This document shows, one piece after another, positions 23,947 through 32,723 of a stretch of 33,802 bases of DNA (position 1 is its first letter; every line of letters begins with the position of its first letter). The stretch is from JBCBEX01 sp038528235 (GTDB taxonomy: Bacteria; Bacteroidota; Rhodothermia; Rhodothermales; Rubricoccaceae). Location of the stretch: contig JBCBEX010000049.1 of the NCBI GenBank assembly GCA_038528235.1, forward strand, positions 1-33,802, written 5' to 3'. Below the pieces are notes generated by a model. The model had not been told where the DNA came from, did not search any database, and saw only the letters and a list, made by a program, of their open reading frames with translations. The position numbers and the translations under genes are program-made.

Positions 23947-24771
23947 ATGCTCTCCCTGCTCCGCGCTGCTGAACCTCTAGCGGTGCCTCTGCTTCTCCAC
24001 GCTGCACTTCGCACGGCGCGCACGCTCTCACCGGAGCGCCGCGCCGTCTTGCTCGATGCCGTCCGCCGTGCCCTCTCCGCACGCGAGGAGGCCGTCCAGG
24101 CGCCGATCGTGCGCCTCCGCTCGGTGCTGGCCGCCGACTCCACGCCCGTGGCGGTGCGCGACTATGGCGCGGGGACGCGCGCCCGCATGCTCGGAACCGA
24201 AGCGAAGCCCGAGTCTCGTCCCATTGCAGAGATCTACGACAAGGCGGCAGCCTCGCCAGCCTGGGGCGCCGTGCTGTTCCGGTTGGCTCGCGCGCTGCGG
24301 CCTCGCCGCGTGCTCGAACTGGGCACCAACCTTGGTGTCTCCGCGGGGCATCTGCAGACCGCACTTGCGCTCAACGAGATCGAGGCAGGGATCCAGGGGC
24401 ATCTCGTCAGCATCGAGGGGGATCCCACGCTTGCGACCATGGCGAGGGCCCACCTGGCAGGCATCCAGTCGCCTTCCCAGCCGACGACCGTCGTGACTGG
24501 CCGCTTCGACGAAGCGCTGCCCACGGTGCTACAGGCGCACGGCCCGTTCGACCTCGTCTTCCTGGACGGCCACCACGAAGAAGCCGCGACGGTGCGGTAC
24601 TGGCACCGTATCGCCCCGCATCTCGCGCCAGGTGCCTGCGTGGTGTTCGACGACATCGAGCCGGGCCACGACGTGCGCCGCGCATGGCGATCGATTTGCG
24701 CCGCACACCCCAGCGCGGAGCGCGTTGACCTCCTCAAGCTCGGCGTGCTCTTCGTCGATGGGGAAGCCTAG
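23947..24771 (+). CDS. Class I SAM-dependent methyltransferase (O-methyltransferase-like)
   Basis: The 274-aa protein has a Rossmann-type methyltransferase core in its C-terminal two thirds. Motif I is 'VLELGTNLGVSAGHL' (122-136), the acidic ribose-binding position is 'LVSIEGDPTLATMA', motif IV is 'FDLVFLDGHHEEAATVRYW', and 'GACVVFDDIEPGHDVRRAW' follows. The 'LDGHH' motif is typical of the methyltransferase_24/caffeoyl-CoA-like O-methyltransferase group. The N-terminal 110 residues are helical and may form a substrate lid. The substrate is unknown. The ATG at 23947 is adopted. It is followed by a 152-bp gap before the sigma factor and so may or may not be in the same operon. Confidence 0.88.
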   Translation: MLSLLRAAEPLAVPLLLHAALRTARTLSPERRAVLLDAVRRALSAREEAVQAPIVRLRSVLAADSTPVAVRDYGAGTRARMLGTEAKPESRPIAEIYDKAAASPAWGAVLFRLARALRPRRVLELGTNLGVSAGHLQTALALNEIEAGIQGHLVSIEGDPTLATMARAHLAGIQSPSQPTTVVTGRFDEALPTVLQAHGPFDLVFLDGHHEEAATVRYWHRIAPHLAPGACVVFDDIEPGHDVRRAWRSICAAHPSAERVDLLKLGVLFVDGEA

Positions 24772-24923
24772 CTCAACGCCAAGACGGTTCGATGCATGGA
24801 TTCGACCGTTCGCGGGAGGGATGGGCTGTTCGCGCAGGTGGTGGGTACGGAGCGTGACCCTGCACGTAAGCACAGCGGCCTGCATACTATCTTGACGACG
24901 CGCCCCGTTTCCCTGCCGCTCGC

Positions 24924-25610
24924 ATGAATCCACCCCACGCCTCCTTGACCGACGAGCAACTCGTTGCGGCCTACCTCAACCAGGGCGATGAACGCGCGTT
25001 CACGACCCTCATGACGCGCCACCAGGAGCGCGTCTTCGGGTTTCTCGTGGGCATGGTCCGCGACCGGCAAACGGCCAACGACCTCTTCCAGGACACCTTC
25101 CTACGTGTCATCCAGGCGATGAACAAGCAGCGCGGGTCCTACGAGCCGCAGGGTCGCTGGCTCGGCTGGGTGCTCCGCATCGCACGCAACGCCGCGCTGG
25201 ACCACCTCCGCAGCCGTAAGAAGTTCGCCGACGTGGCACCGGTCGACGAAGACGACGGCGCCTCCTTCTGGGAGCGCCTCACCGATGCCGAGCAGCCCGA
25301 CGCGTTCGACGAACTGCATCATCAGCAGATCACCCAGCAACTGGAAGCGCTCATCGAGCAGTTGCCGCCTGAGCAGCGTGAGGTGGTGATGCTGCGCCAC
25401 GAGGGCGACCTCACCTTCCGCGAGATCGCCGAGATCACCGACGTGTCGATCAACACGGCGCTTGGGCGGATGCGTTACGCGCTCATCAACCTCCGCAAGA
25501 TGATCGATGACGAGTTCGAGCCCGAGCCGGAAACCCTAAAAAAAAAGGCCGTCCGTAGACAGACTGTAAGGCGTCCAACATCATCGTTTACAAATGGTAA
25601 GACGGTGTAA
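24924..25610 (+). CDS. ECF-type RNA polymerase sigma factor
   Basis: The 228-aa protein is a sigma-70 family extracytoplasmic-function factor. Region 2 spans about 25-98, with 'DLFQDTFLRVIQAMNKQRG' for core binding and 'WLGWVLRIARNAALDHLRSR' for -10 recognition. Region 4 spans about 137-190, with 'LEALIEQLPPEQREVVMLRH' and the helix-turn-helix 'TFREIAEITDVSINTALGRM'. It should direct transcription of a stress or envelope regulon. The next gene is a one-TM protein consistent with an anti-sigma factor. The C-terminal tail after residue 205 follows a run of nine A's (25538-25546) and is Arg/Thr-rich and coding-unlike; slippage there would end the protein within 10 codons. Confidence 0.94.
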   Translation: MNPPHASLTDEQLVAAYLNQGDERAFTTLMTRHQERVFGFLVGMVRDRQTANDLFQDTFLRVIQAMNKQRGSYEPQGRWLGWVLRIARNAALDHLRSRKKFADVAPVDEDDGASFWERLTDAEQPDAFDELHHQQITQQLEALIEQLPPEQREVVMLRHEGDLTFREIAEITDVSINTALGRMRYALINLRKMIDDEFEPEPETLKKKAVRRQTVRRPTSSFTNGKTV

Positions 25611-25716
25611 CGCTGCGATTTTGTGATGGCTACGCACGAGAACCTGCCTGTGCTCCGTTTCTGCGGCACGGCAACCACCCCATCAGCCGACACGCTTCTG
25701 AGACGTATTTGATACT

Positions 25717-26811
25717 ATGCCCGACTCGCTCGATTCGGTGCGCGCGCTCTACCGAGAGCCGCGCCCGGATGGTATGACCCCCACGCCCGAGAGCCTAAGC
25801 GATACGGCGCGCGCCGAGGTGGCCGCGCTCGCTCCCGTCAAAGCAGCCCTCGATGCGCGCCCACGTTCCGGCCCGGACGCCGACACGCTCGCAGCCGTGC
25901 TGAGCGCGGCGCGTGCTGCGAGCAGGACTGCTTCGGATTCCGCTACCGCGTCCGCTGCGAAGCCACGCGCTTCAGATCGGGCTCCTGTTCGCGCAGCCCG
26001 CCGTTCGCGCTCCCGGATCGCCCTGCCAGTCCTCGCGCTGTTCGCCTGTGTCGCGATTGGTGTCGCGTTGGTGGCCCAGCAAGCCGAGGAACTGCCGAGT
26101 CTTGTCTTGGATGAATCTGCGGCTCCGATGGCTGGCGCGGTGCCTTCGGCTGAAGAAGCGCCAAGCGAGGAGGGGGATGCGGCGTTGCTCGCAGAGGCCC
26201 CGACGGAGGGCCAGGCCCGCGGTGATCGCCCCGTTGCGCAGCCGTCCCCACAAGCGCGGCAAGTGGCACCGACAACGGAACCATTAGTATCTGCTGAACC
26301 AGAAGTATCTGCCGCCGACGATGTGCCGGTGCAGTCAGACCTAGCGGCAGCCGACGCGCAAGCAACCGACGCGCAAGCAACCGACGTGGAGGCGGCTGAC
26401 ATGGCGGAAATAGCCGCCGCTGCCCCGCCTCCGGCTGCTAGGGCGGGTTCTTCTACGGCAGGGGCTCCCACGGCTGAGGCTGGCAGCGCCCTCGTCAGCC
26501 GGACTCCGATCCGCGTCGCACAGCCGGGGCTGAGCCTGACCTCGACCTCGTCGCGGCCTGCGACAGCGACGTGGGATTCCCCGTCGGACGAGGAACTGCG
26601 GCTCCTCTCACTGCGGCTGCAGTCGTTGCGCGAGTCCAACCAAGGGCTGATCTGGGACGAGCCCCCCGTCGCATTGAGCGTCACGGCCAACGAGACGCTG
26701 CGCGCCCGCGACCTCATCTCGGACACCGCGCACGACGAGACGCGCGTGGGCTTCCATGCGGCTCCAGCGCCCCGTACCGGGTTCATCCGAGTCCAGCCTG
26801 GGGACCAGTAG
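25717..26811 (+). CDS. Putative membrane anti-sigma factor or sigma-associated regulator
   Basis: The 364-aa protein has a cytoplasmic N-terminal part of about 100 residues with helices, a single TM helix at about 101-120 ('IALPVLALFACVAIGVALVA'), and a large periplasmic region that is very rich in Ala, Glu, Pro and Thr (about 125-285), with an imperfect repeat 'ADAQATDAQATDVEAAD'. The C-terminal 80 residues look more ordered ('LRLLSLRLQSLRESNQGLIW'). This topology and the place just after an ECF sigma gene are typical of anti-sigma factors, but no ZAS-type zinc motif (HxxxCxxC) is visible. The call therefore rests on context. The start is the ATG 106 bp after the sigma stop. Confidence 0.7.
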   Translation: MPDSLDSVRALYREPRPDGMTPTPESLSDTARAEVAALAPVKAALDARPRSGPDADTLAAVLSAARAASRTASDSATASAAKPRASDRAPVRAARRSRSRIALPVLALFACVAIGVALVAQQAEELPSLVLDESAAPMAGAVPSAEEAPSEEGDAALLAEAPTEGQARGDRPVAQPSPQARQVAPTTEPLVSAEPEVSAADDVPVQSDLAAADAQATDAQATDVEAADMAEIAAAAPPPAARAGSSTAGAPTAEAGSALVSRTPIRVAQPGLSLTSTSSRPATATWDSPSDEELRLLSLRLQSLRESNQGLIWDEPPVALSVTANETLRARDLISDTAHDETRVGFHAAPAPRTGFIRVQPGDQ

Positions 26812-26905
26812 GCCTTCCCGACGGCAGCGCCTCGGCATCGACCTCGCGGCGAGTCTGAGTCGTCACCTGCCAAGCACTGAACCGCTGTCCTGCATGCTCT
26901 GCCCG

Positions 26906-27658
26906 ATGCCCTTCGCCGCTCCGCCGAACGCACTGGCGCTACTCCTGGGTATGGTAGTGCTCGTGACTAGCGGTGGTGCCCAGGCCCAGGATCCCGCGTT
27001 TCTCCGTGCCGAGGCCGCCGCGAAGACCCACACGCTCGAAGTTCGAGACGGTCACCTCCACCTCGACGGCGAGCAACTCCCCGACAACGCCGTCCCAGCC
27101 GGTCTCGACCTGGACGGCCTAGCCTTCGTGATGCAGTACAGCGGCTCGGTCGCCCCCGTGCTCACGCTTCGGGGCGTCGCCTACGTCCTTGACGGCACCC
27201 AACTGGTACGCTTCGACGAGATCGAGCAAGCGGACGACGCCGTGCAGGTGTACGGTCTCGGGCAGCCTGCTGACGTACGCGCGGTGCCGCTGCGTTCGCA
27301 GGCGGCTTCCCAGCCCGTCGTCACGAGCGAGCAGGCCTACCTGATGCGCCTCTCGGAGCACGACCGCCGACTCTACGACCTCCTCCAGCAGGAGCGCGCC
27401 ATGGAAGCCGAGGCGCAAGCCCTCGCGGGGCGCATTCGCCGTACGGCTGACCTGAGCCTCCGCGACAGCCTCATCGGCGACCTCCGCGCCCGTATCGATG
27501 CCGTCTTCGTGCTGAAGCAGGAGGTACGGCGTGCAGAGATCACGCAAGCGTCTGCCCAACTCGACGCCGTCCGGGCGCGTCTCGATGAGCGGGCGACCCG
27601 CCGCGACGCCATCGTGCAAGAGCGGCTGCGCAGCCTCCTGGGCGACCTCGCCGACTGA
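26906..27658 (+). CDS. Secreted protein with C-terminal helical domain (paralogue A of the sigma operon)
   Basis: The 250-aa product has a signal peptide (MPFAAPPNALALLLGMVVLV... ending AQA/Q). A beta-rich part (about 42-125) contains 'THTLEVRDGHLHLDGEQLP'. The C-terminal 90 residues are a charged helical hairpin of alternating Arg/Glu with 'SLRDSLIGDLRARIDAVFVL' and 'ERATRRDAIVQERLRSLLGD'. The tail aligns with residues 164-243 of the next gene product and recalls periplasmic CpxP/heavy-metal-resistance helical proteins (weak). The in-frame ATG at 26894 is an alternative start. The role is likely envelope-stress related, given the sigma/anti-sigma genes upstream. Confidence 0.8.
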   Translation: MPFAAPPNALALLLGMVVLVTSGGAQAQDPAFLRAEAAAKTHTLEVRDGHLHLDGEQLPDNAVPAGLDLDGLAFVMQYSGSVAPVLTLRGVAYVLDGTQLVRFDEIEQADDAVQVYGLGQPADVRAVPLRSQAASQPVVTSEQAYLMRLSEHDRRLYDLLQQERAMEAEAQALAGRIRRTADLSLRDSLIGDLRARIDAVFVLKQEVRRAEITQASAQLDAVRARLDERATRRDAIVQERLRSLLGDLAD

Positions 27659-27745
27659 CCTTTCGTCCCCTGAGCCGACGTAGCGCACGGGCCGGGCGGT
27701 CCCGCACCGCTGCTCAATCATGCTCCGCCCGCAACGCAACGTGCC

Positions 27746-28495
27746 ATGACTCACGCACTACGCTCCAGTCTGCTCCCGCTGCTCGTGCTCGGCCTCGCCC
27801 TGGCTCCGTCCATCGCCTACGCTCAGAATGACGACGACGAAGTCGAGCGCCGCATTACCGTACGGGTGGACGGCGACAGCATCTACGTCGAGCGCGACGG
27901 TGAGACGACGGTCGTGCCCAACACGCCGGAGGGCCGCGCCGAACTCGACGACCTCAACTTCGACCTGGACCGAAACACGATCCGGATCGAGGTCGACAAG
28001 GATGATATTGATTTCGGTCTCGATGGGGATGGTGACATCCGCGTCTTCCGCATGCGGCGAGGAGGCCCCGAGGGCTCCGCCTTCGAGCGCGAATTCGAGT
28101 TCGAAGGCCCCGGCCTGGCGCTCCGCCGCTTCGGCCCTGACGGCTTCGGCCCCAACGGCTTCGCGACCTTCCGCTTCGACGACGACATGACCTGGGTGGC
28201 TGAAGACGCCGAGGCCCAAGCCGAGATCATGGGCAAGGAGATGGAAGCCCGCGAACTCGCCCGTCAACTCCGCAACGCCGAGGAGGGCGACCGCACCGAT
28301 CTCGAAGCGGACCTCGACGAACTGCTTGCAGACCTCTTCGAGATGAAGCTGGACCAGCGCCGCGCCACCGTCGAGCGTCTGGAAGAGAAGCTGGCTCAGG
28401 AGCAGAATGCCCTGGCCGAGCGCGAAGCCGCCCGCGCCGACATCATCGAGCGCCGCAAGCAGCAACTCCTTGGCGAGGACACCTTGGAGTGGTGA
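27746..28495 (+). CDS. Secreted acidic protein with C-terminal helical domain (paralogue B)
   Basis: The 249-aa product has a signal peptide (MTHALRSSLLPLLVLGLALA... cleavage near AYAQ). Residues 30-150 form a very acidic beta-rich part with repeated short strands ('ITVRVDGDSIYVERDGETT', 'NTIRIEVDKDDIDFGLDG') and a Gly/Phe-rich loop ('FGPDGFGPNGF'). The rest (about 155-245) is a coiled-coil-like helical domain ending 'EREAARADIIERRKQQLLGE', matching the end of paralogue A. It is the last gene of the plus-strand set and faces ybeY across an 11-bp inverted repeat. It may act as a periplasmic sensor or chaperone for the sigma system (inference). Confidence 0.82.
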   Translation: MTHALRSSLLPLLVLGLALAPSIAYAQNDDDEVERRITVRVDGDSIYVERDGETTVVPNTPEGRAELDDLNFDLDRNTIRIEVDKDDIDFGLDGDGDIRVFRMRRGGPEGSAFEREFEFEGPGLALRRFGPDGFGPNGFATFRFDDDMTWVAEDAEAQAEIMGKEMEARELARQLRNAEEGDRTDLEADLDELLADLFEMKLDQRRATVERLEEKLAQEQNALAEREAARADIIERRKQQLLGEDTLEW

Positions 28496-28519
28496 GGCCG
28501 CCGCGCGCGTAAGCCGACC

Positions 28520-28567
28520 GAAGGGCACGTGGCACCGAGCAGAGACGCTGGGTCCTACGTGCCCTTC
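28520..28567. terminator. Inverted repeat/terminator-like element between convergent genes
   Basis: GAAGGGCACGT (28520-28530) and ACGTGCCCTTC (28557-28567) are exact 11-bp complements separated by 26 nt. The right arm overlaps the last codons of ybeY. The placement between two stops suggests bidirectional termination. Confidence 0.6.
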
Positions 28568-28998
28568 AGTCTGTCGCTGAGGTAGCGATCTTCCAACGCG
28601 TGCATCGCGGCTTTTTCGTCAGGGGTAGCGTCGTCATAGCCGACGAGGTGCAGCACGCCGTGGACGACGTAGCGCAGCGCCTCGGCGTCGAACGTGGTGC
28701 CAAACTCTGGGGCGCGCTCCGCGGCCGTATCCAGGTCCACGTAGACCTCGCCCTCCACGAAGCCCTCCGCGAGCGCCTCCTCGTCGAGGTTGAACGAGAG
28801 CACGTCAGTCGTGTAGTCGTGGTCGAGCCAAGCACGGTTGAGGTCCAACACCGTCGCGTGGTCAGCAAGCACGATGCTCACGTCTCGCGCGGTAAAGCCC
28901 TCGCTATAGAGAGCACGCTGGACGGCCGCAATGACGATGTCCGAGTCGAGCGTACGCTTAGCGTGCGCGAGGACTACGGCTATCGCGCCACGGGCCAC
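28555..28998 (-). CDS. ybeY: Endoribonuclease YbeY (rRNA maturation)
   Basis: The protein is the UPF0054/YbeY metalloendoribonuclease used in 16S rRNA processing and ribosome quality control. 'HDYTTDVLSFNLDEE' is the family core. The metal motif 'HGVLHLVGYDD' has His113 and His117, but the third His of the classical H-x3-H-x5-H motif is Asp123, a change I recall from Bacteroidota homologues. The frame opens at a TTG at 29013; a GTG at 28998 is more likely and gives 147 aa. The N-terminus is thus uncertain. The upstream 159-aa gene ends at 29003, so the two genes are nearly end to end. Confidence 0.9.
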   Translation of the reverse strand: MARGAIAVVLAHAKRTLDSDIVIAAVQRALYSEGFTARDVSIVLADHATVLDLNRAWLDHDYTTDVLSFNLDEEALAEGFVEGEVYVDLDTAAERAPEFGTTFDAEALRYVVHGVLHLVGYDDATPDEKAAMHALEDRYLSDRLKGT

Positions 28999-29002
28999 CG
29001 GG

Positions 29003-29482
29003 TCATTTCCCAAAGCCGCTCTCCTCGTCGAACAGGGTCTCGCTGAGGGAGAGCGCGACGGCGCTCATCATCACCTCGGGCGGGAGTTGCGTGAAGTCGG
29101 CCAAGAGCAGCCGGTCGGCGACGTTGGCGTAGAGTGAACTCCCGGCTTCGCGTTCTACGACGAGGCCACTTGTGGCACCGTTGGGTGCGCCCATCTTAGA
29201 GAAAAAGATCACCTCGCCCAGTTCCTCCGAGGCCACGAAGCCGGTGCAGTCCTGGAGCTGGAGAAACGAGTTGGTGGCGTAGACCGAGACGAGCGCCATC
29301 GTGGCCATGCTGCCGTTGTGCCCGTCTGGCACGGCGACCTCCGGCGTGATCTCCAGGGCCAGCGTGCGCCCGCTCGCCGCGTGCGTCAACTCGTAGCGGA
29401 TGAGGGACCCGTCGCGCTGCACCGGGACGCCGAGCGCCTCGGCGATGCGGTCGAAGTCGGTGGCGGAGAAGGCGAAAGCCAT
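29003..29482 (-). CDS. Small protein of unknown function
   Basis: I do not recognise the family. The 159-aa product has no signal peptide or TM segment. It looks like an alpha/beta fold: a helix 'FSATDFDRIAEALGVPV', strands 'SLIRYELTHAASGRTLALEI' and 'MATMALVSVYATNSFLQLQ', and a C-terminal helix 'PPEVMMSAVALSLSETLFDE'. The ATG at 29482 gives a sensible start; the upstream frame is Arg-rich and improbable. It lies between the DUF2723 gene and ybeY on the same strand with tight spacing, so it is probably co-transcribed with ybeY. Confidence 0.75.
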   Translation of the reverse strand: MAFAFSATDFDRIAEALGVPVQRDGSLIRYELTHAASGRTLALEITPEVAVPDGHNGSMATMALVSVYATNSFLQLQDCTGFVASEELGEVIFFSKMGAPNGATSGLVVEREAGSSLYANVADRLLLADFTQLPPEVMMSAVALSLSETLFDEESGFGK

Positions 29483-29564
29483 GACGAGAGCAGCGGGGAA
29501 GAAGAGGACGACGCCCGAATCTACGAACGGAAGCGGCCGCGGGTCCCCCGCCTGGAGGGGAGGG

Positions 29565-32525
29565 CTACCCCGCCTCCGAAGGGAGCGCAGCCGTGGCCTC
29601 CCCAGACGCAGGCGCAGCATCGGAGGCCGCGGGGGCTCGGTCCTGCTCGAAGGCGCGGCGCAGCGTGTCGGCGTTGAGACGGAAGCTCTCGTCGCCGACG
29701 GTGTCCGCGATCTTGTCGGAGAACGAGGCGACCTCGTCGAAGGCCTCGTTGGCGAGGTAGGTCTGCTGGATGAACTGCGCGTACTGCAAGCCCGTCTGCA
29801 TCTCCGAATTCGTCACGCTCCGCAGGAAGTAGAGCGCGAGGTCTTCGCCTTGTTGCATGATCGCAACGACGCGGTCGCTGTCGCCTAGCGCCTCGTAGGC
29901 CGTGGCCATCGTGTAGAGTGAGTAGAAGTCCGGCGGAATGACCTCGGCAGCGACTTCCTCCTCAACCCGGTTGAGCAGCGTCCGGGCGTCGTCGGCGCGG
30001 CCCTGGTTGGCGAGCGCCTCCGCGACCGTGGCAAACACCGCGCGGTAGTTGTCGGCCATCTGCCGGATGTTTTCGTCGTAGTAGACGCTCGGGTCGTCGA
30101 GGTTGGTGAACTGGAAGCTGCCCAGCCGCTCCATCGCCACCTCCGGCACGACGCGCCCGCCTGGCGTTTCGCTGGCGATGGGCACGAGGCGGCGCGCGAG
30201 GCCCTCGTTCTGGAAGTAGGGCTGCAGGCCCAACTCCGACGCCCGCGCGATGGTCGAAGCGAAGTAGATCGGGCGCTCCCAGCCGTTGCGCGCGTTCTCC
30301 TGGATGATGTGGAGCGTCATGCGGTCCGACACCTGGAGCAACTCCGCCTCGTTGGTGAACGGGTGCGGGCGGCCCTCGACCACCCACGACACTGGCGCGA
30401 GCGAGTCGCCAGCGAGTCCTGCTCCGTCGAGCATCTCGGACGAGAGCCGTTGCTGATCCACGGGCAGCGTCATCGCAATGCCCTTCGGAATCTCCTGGTA
30501 GCCGAGCCCGTCCACCTCGCGGTCGGTGAGCGTGATCGGAAGCGGCGCCGAGGTGTGGCTCCACTGGTCGCGGAGCTGCTTGATGTACCACGGCGTGTTC
30601 AGCAGCGACAGGTTGACCACGCGTACGTCCTGGCGGACGCCCTCGACTTCTTGGGCATACCACAGCGGGAAGGTGTCGTTGTCGCCGTTGGTGAAGATGA
30701 GCGCGTTCGGCGCTGTGCTGTTGAGCATGTTGGTGGCAAATTCCGGCGCGATGTAGCGGCCGGAGCGGTCGTGGTCGTCGTAGTTGACCGCGATCATGAG
30801 CGCAGGCACCGCAAGGAAGAGCAGCCCGGCCACGAGGCCCGCGATGCGCAGGCGGCTGCTGTCTGTCGTGGGGGCAGCGTCTTGATCCGGCGCCTCTTCG
30901 TCACTGTGCGCGGTGCCGTGGCGACCGAGTGCCAACTCGATCAGCCCCGTCGCTCCGATGCCGCACCAGAGGCTGAAGGCGAAAAACGACGCCACGTACG
31001 AATAGTCGCGTTCTCGCGGCTGGAACGGCGTCTGGTTGAGGTAGAGGATGATGCCGATGCCCGTCATGAAGAACAGCGCGAGCACCGAGAGCGCCCTTCG
31101 CCAATCTCGACTGAAGTGGAAGGCAAGCCCCAGCAGTCCGAGCAGCAGCGGCAGGCCGTAGTAGGCGTTCCGACTCGACCATTGCGACGGGCTTTGGTAG
31201 AGCACGTCGGCCGTTTCGTCGGGCACCAAGCCCGAGATCCAGCGTGCGCCCTGCTCATCGGACGCCTTGCCGACGAAGTTCCAGAGGAAGTAGCGGACAT
31301 ACATCTCGCCGACCTGGTAGCCCCAGAAGTACTCCGAGTCGGAGTCGAACTGCGCGTAGTAGCGCTGGTGGTTGGGGTCGGGCGACCAGCGGCGGGGGAA
31401 GAGCACCTCCTCGCGTCCGAGCGTGCCGGTGCGGTCGTCGAACGTGGCGCCGGTCAAGAGCGGCGTGTTGCCGTACTGCTCGCGCTTGAGGTAGCTCACG
31501 ATGGCCTCGGCCGTCTCTGGGTCGTTCTCGTCGATCGGCGGATCGGCGGCGGAGCGGATGAAGATGAGCGCGTAGGACGAGTAGCCGATCAGGATCATCG
31601 CGAACGAGAGCGCGAGCAGGTTGGCGACCGGCATCTGGCGCCGCTGCGTGATCCACACGGCCGCCGTCATCAGGAGGATGAGCAGGATCGTAAACGCCAG
31701 CGGGAAGCCCGAACGCTCCGCGAAATCGGGCAGCATCTGCACGACGCCGGGGTAGATCATCCCGAAGAGCACTGTCGCCACCACGCCTGCGACCATCACG
31801 CCGAGGGTGCGGCGGCCGGGCGTCCAGTCGGCGCGGTCGAACTTGACGAAATAGACGATCAGCGCGATGAAGAACAGCGTGAGCACGTTGAGCAGGTGCA
31901 CGCCGATGGCCAGGCCGAACAGGTAGGCGATGAGCACGAGGATGCGGTCCGAGCGCAGCCCGAACGGGTGCTCGCCGCGCGCGCGGAGTTCGGCTTCCTC
32001 GGCGATGGTGTCGTCGCGCCACTTCAGCGTGAGCCACACCACGATGGCCGTGAAGAACATCGAGAGCGCGTAGACCTCGGCCTCGACGGCGTTGAACCAG
32101 AACGAGTCGGTCGCCGCGAACGTGAGCGCGCCGATGACGCCGCCCGCGAGCGCTCCCAGCCGCTGCCCTGGCGTCCACGTGTCCGGGTGGCCCTTCCAGA
32201 TGCGCGCTAGCCGCACGATCACGAGGTGCGTCAGCAGGATCGTGAGCGCGCTCGCCACCACGCTCACCAGGTTGACTGCCAGCGCGATGTGCCGCGTGTC
32301 CATGAACAGGTCCAGGATCGGCGCGAACACCATCGAGAAGAACCGCCCGATGAGCATGTAGAACGGCGCGCCCGGCGGGTGCGATACCTGCAGCCCGTGC
32401 GCGATGGCGATGAACTCACCCGAGTCCCAGAACGACGCCGTCGGGGCGACGGTGAGCAGGTAGAGCACGAGCGCGACGAGGAAGACGCCAGCAGCAACGA
32501 GCCGGTCGATGAGCTTGCCAGACAT
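29565..32525 (-). CDS. DUF2723 membrane protein (O-mannosyltransferase-like)
   Basis: The 986-aa protein has many TM helices in its first half and a large soluble C-terminal part. The N-terminal 'DSGEFIAIAHGLQVSHPPG' (34-52) is the hallmark of DUF2723 proteins, whose fold resembles GT-C glycosyltransferases such as protein O-mannosyltransferases. The soluble region includes 'NALIFTNGDNDTFPLWYAQE' and, near 830-950, helical TPR-like segments ('RADDARTLLNRVEEEVAAEV'). In Bacteroidota such proteins are abundant and may glycosylate exported proteins; the sugar and target are unknown here. The start ATG at 32525 gives a basic residue set before the first helix (MSGKLIDR). Confidence 0.93.
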   Translation of the reverse strand: MSGKLIDRLVAAGVFLVALVLYLLTVAPTASFWDSGEFIAIAHGLQVSHPPGAPFYMLIGRFFSMVFAPILDLFMDTRHIALAVNLVSVVASALTILLTHLVIVRLARIWKGHPDTWTPGQRLGALAGGVIGALTFAATDSFWFNAVEAEVYALSMFFTAIVVWLTLKWRDDTIAEEAELRARGEHPFGLRSDRILVLIAYLFGLAIGVHLLNVLTLFFIALIVYFVKFDRADWTPGRRTLGVMVAGVVATVLFGMIYPGVVQMLPDFAERSGFPLAFTILLILLMTAAVWITQRRQMPVANLLALSFAMILIGYSSYALIFIRSAADPPIDENDPETAEAIVSYLKREQYGNTPLLTGATFDDRTGTLGREEVLFPRRWSPDPNHQRYYAQFDSDSEYFWGYQVGEMYVRYFLWNFVGKASDEQGARWISGLVPDETADVLYQSPSQWSSRNAYYGLPLLLGLLGLAFHFSRDWRRALSVLALFFMTGIGIILYLNQTPFQPRERDYSYVASFFAFSLWCGIGATGLIELALGRHGTAHSDEEAPDQDAAPTTDSSRLRIAGLVAGLLFLAVPALMIAVNYDDHDRSGRYIAPEFATNMLNSTAPNALIFTNGDNDTFPLWYAQEVEGVRQDVRVVNLSLLNTPWYIKQLRDQWSHTSAPLPITLTDREVDGLGYQEIPKGIAMTLPVDQQRLSSEMLDGAGLAGDSLAPVSWVVEGRPHPFTNEAELLQVSDRMTLHIIQENARNGWERPIYFASTIARASELGLQPYFQNEGLARRLVPIASETPGGRVVPEVAMERLGSFQFTNLDDPSVYYDENIRQMADNYRAVFATVAEALANQGRADDARTLLNRVEEEVAAEVIPPDFYSLYTMATAYEALGDSDRVVAIMQQGEDLALYFLRSVTNSEMQTGLQYAQFIQQTYLANEAFDEVASFSDKIADTVGDESFRLNADTLRRAFEQDRAPAASDAAPASGEATAALPSEAG

Positions 32526-32723
32526 AGCGGGGGCGAGAGGTTCGGGCGTGTGGCGCGGCGACGAGCGCGCCTCCGGAGTGGGCAGACCTAAACGGTACAG
32601 CGCATCGAAGATAACCGACGCCTGCGGCTCAGAAACGCAATTCCCCGTGGAGGTCGTGCCCGCCGCATTCGAACGCCGTGTGAAGGCGTCGGCGTCTGCT
32701 GATCGCGGCCCGATGCGGGTCGC

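Noticed and set aside
30309..32210. 633-codon plus-strand open frame
   Set aside because: Antisense shadow of the DUF2723 gene, whose motifs and membrane helices are clear on the minus strand.
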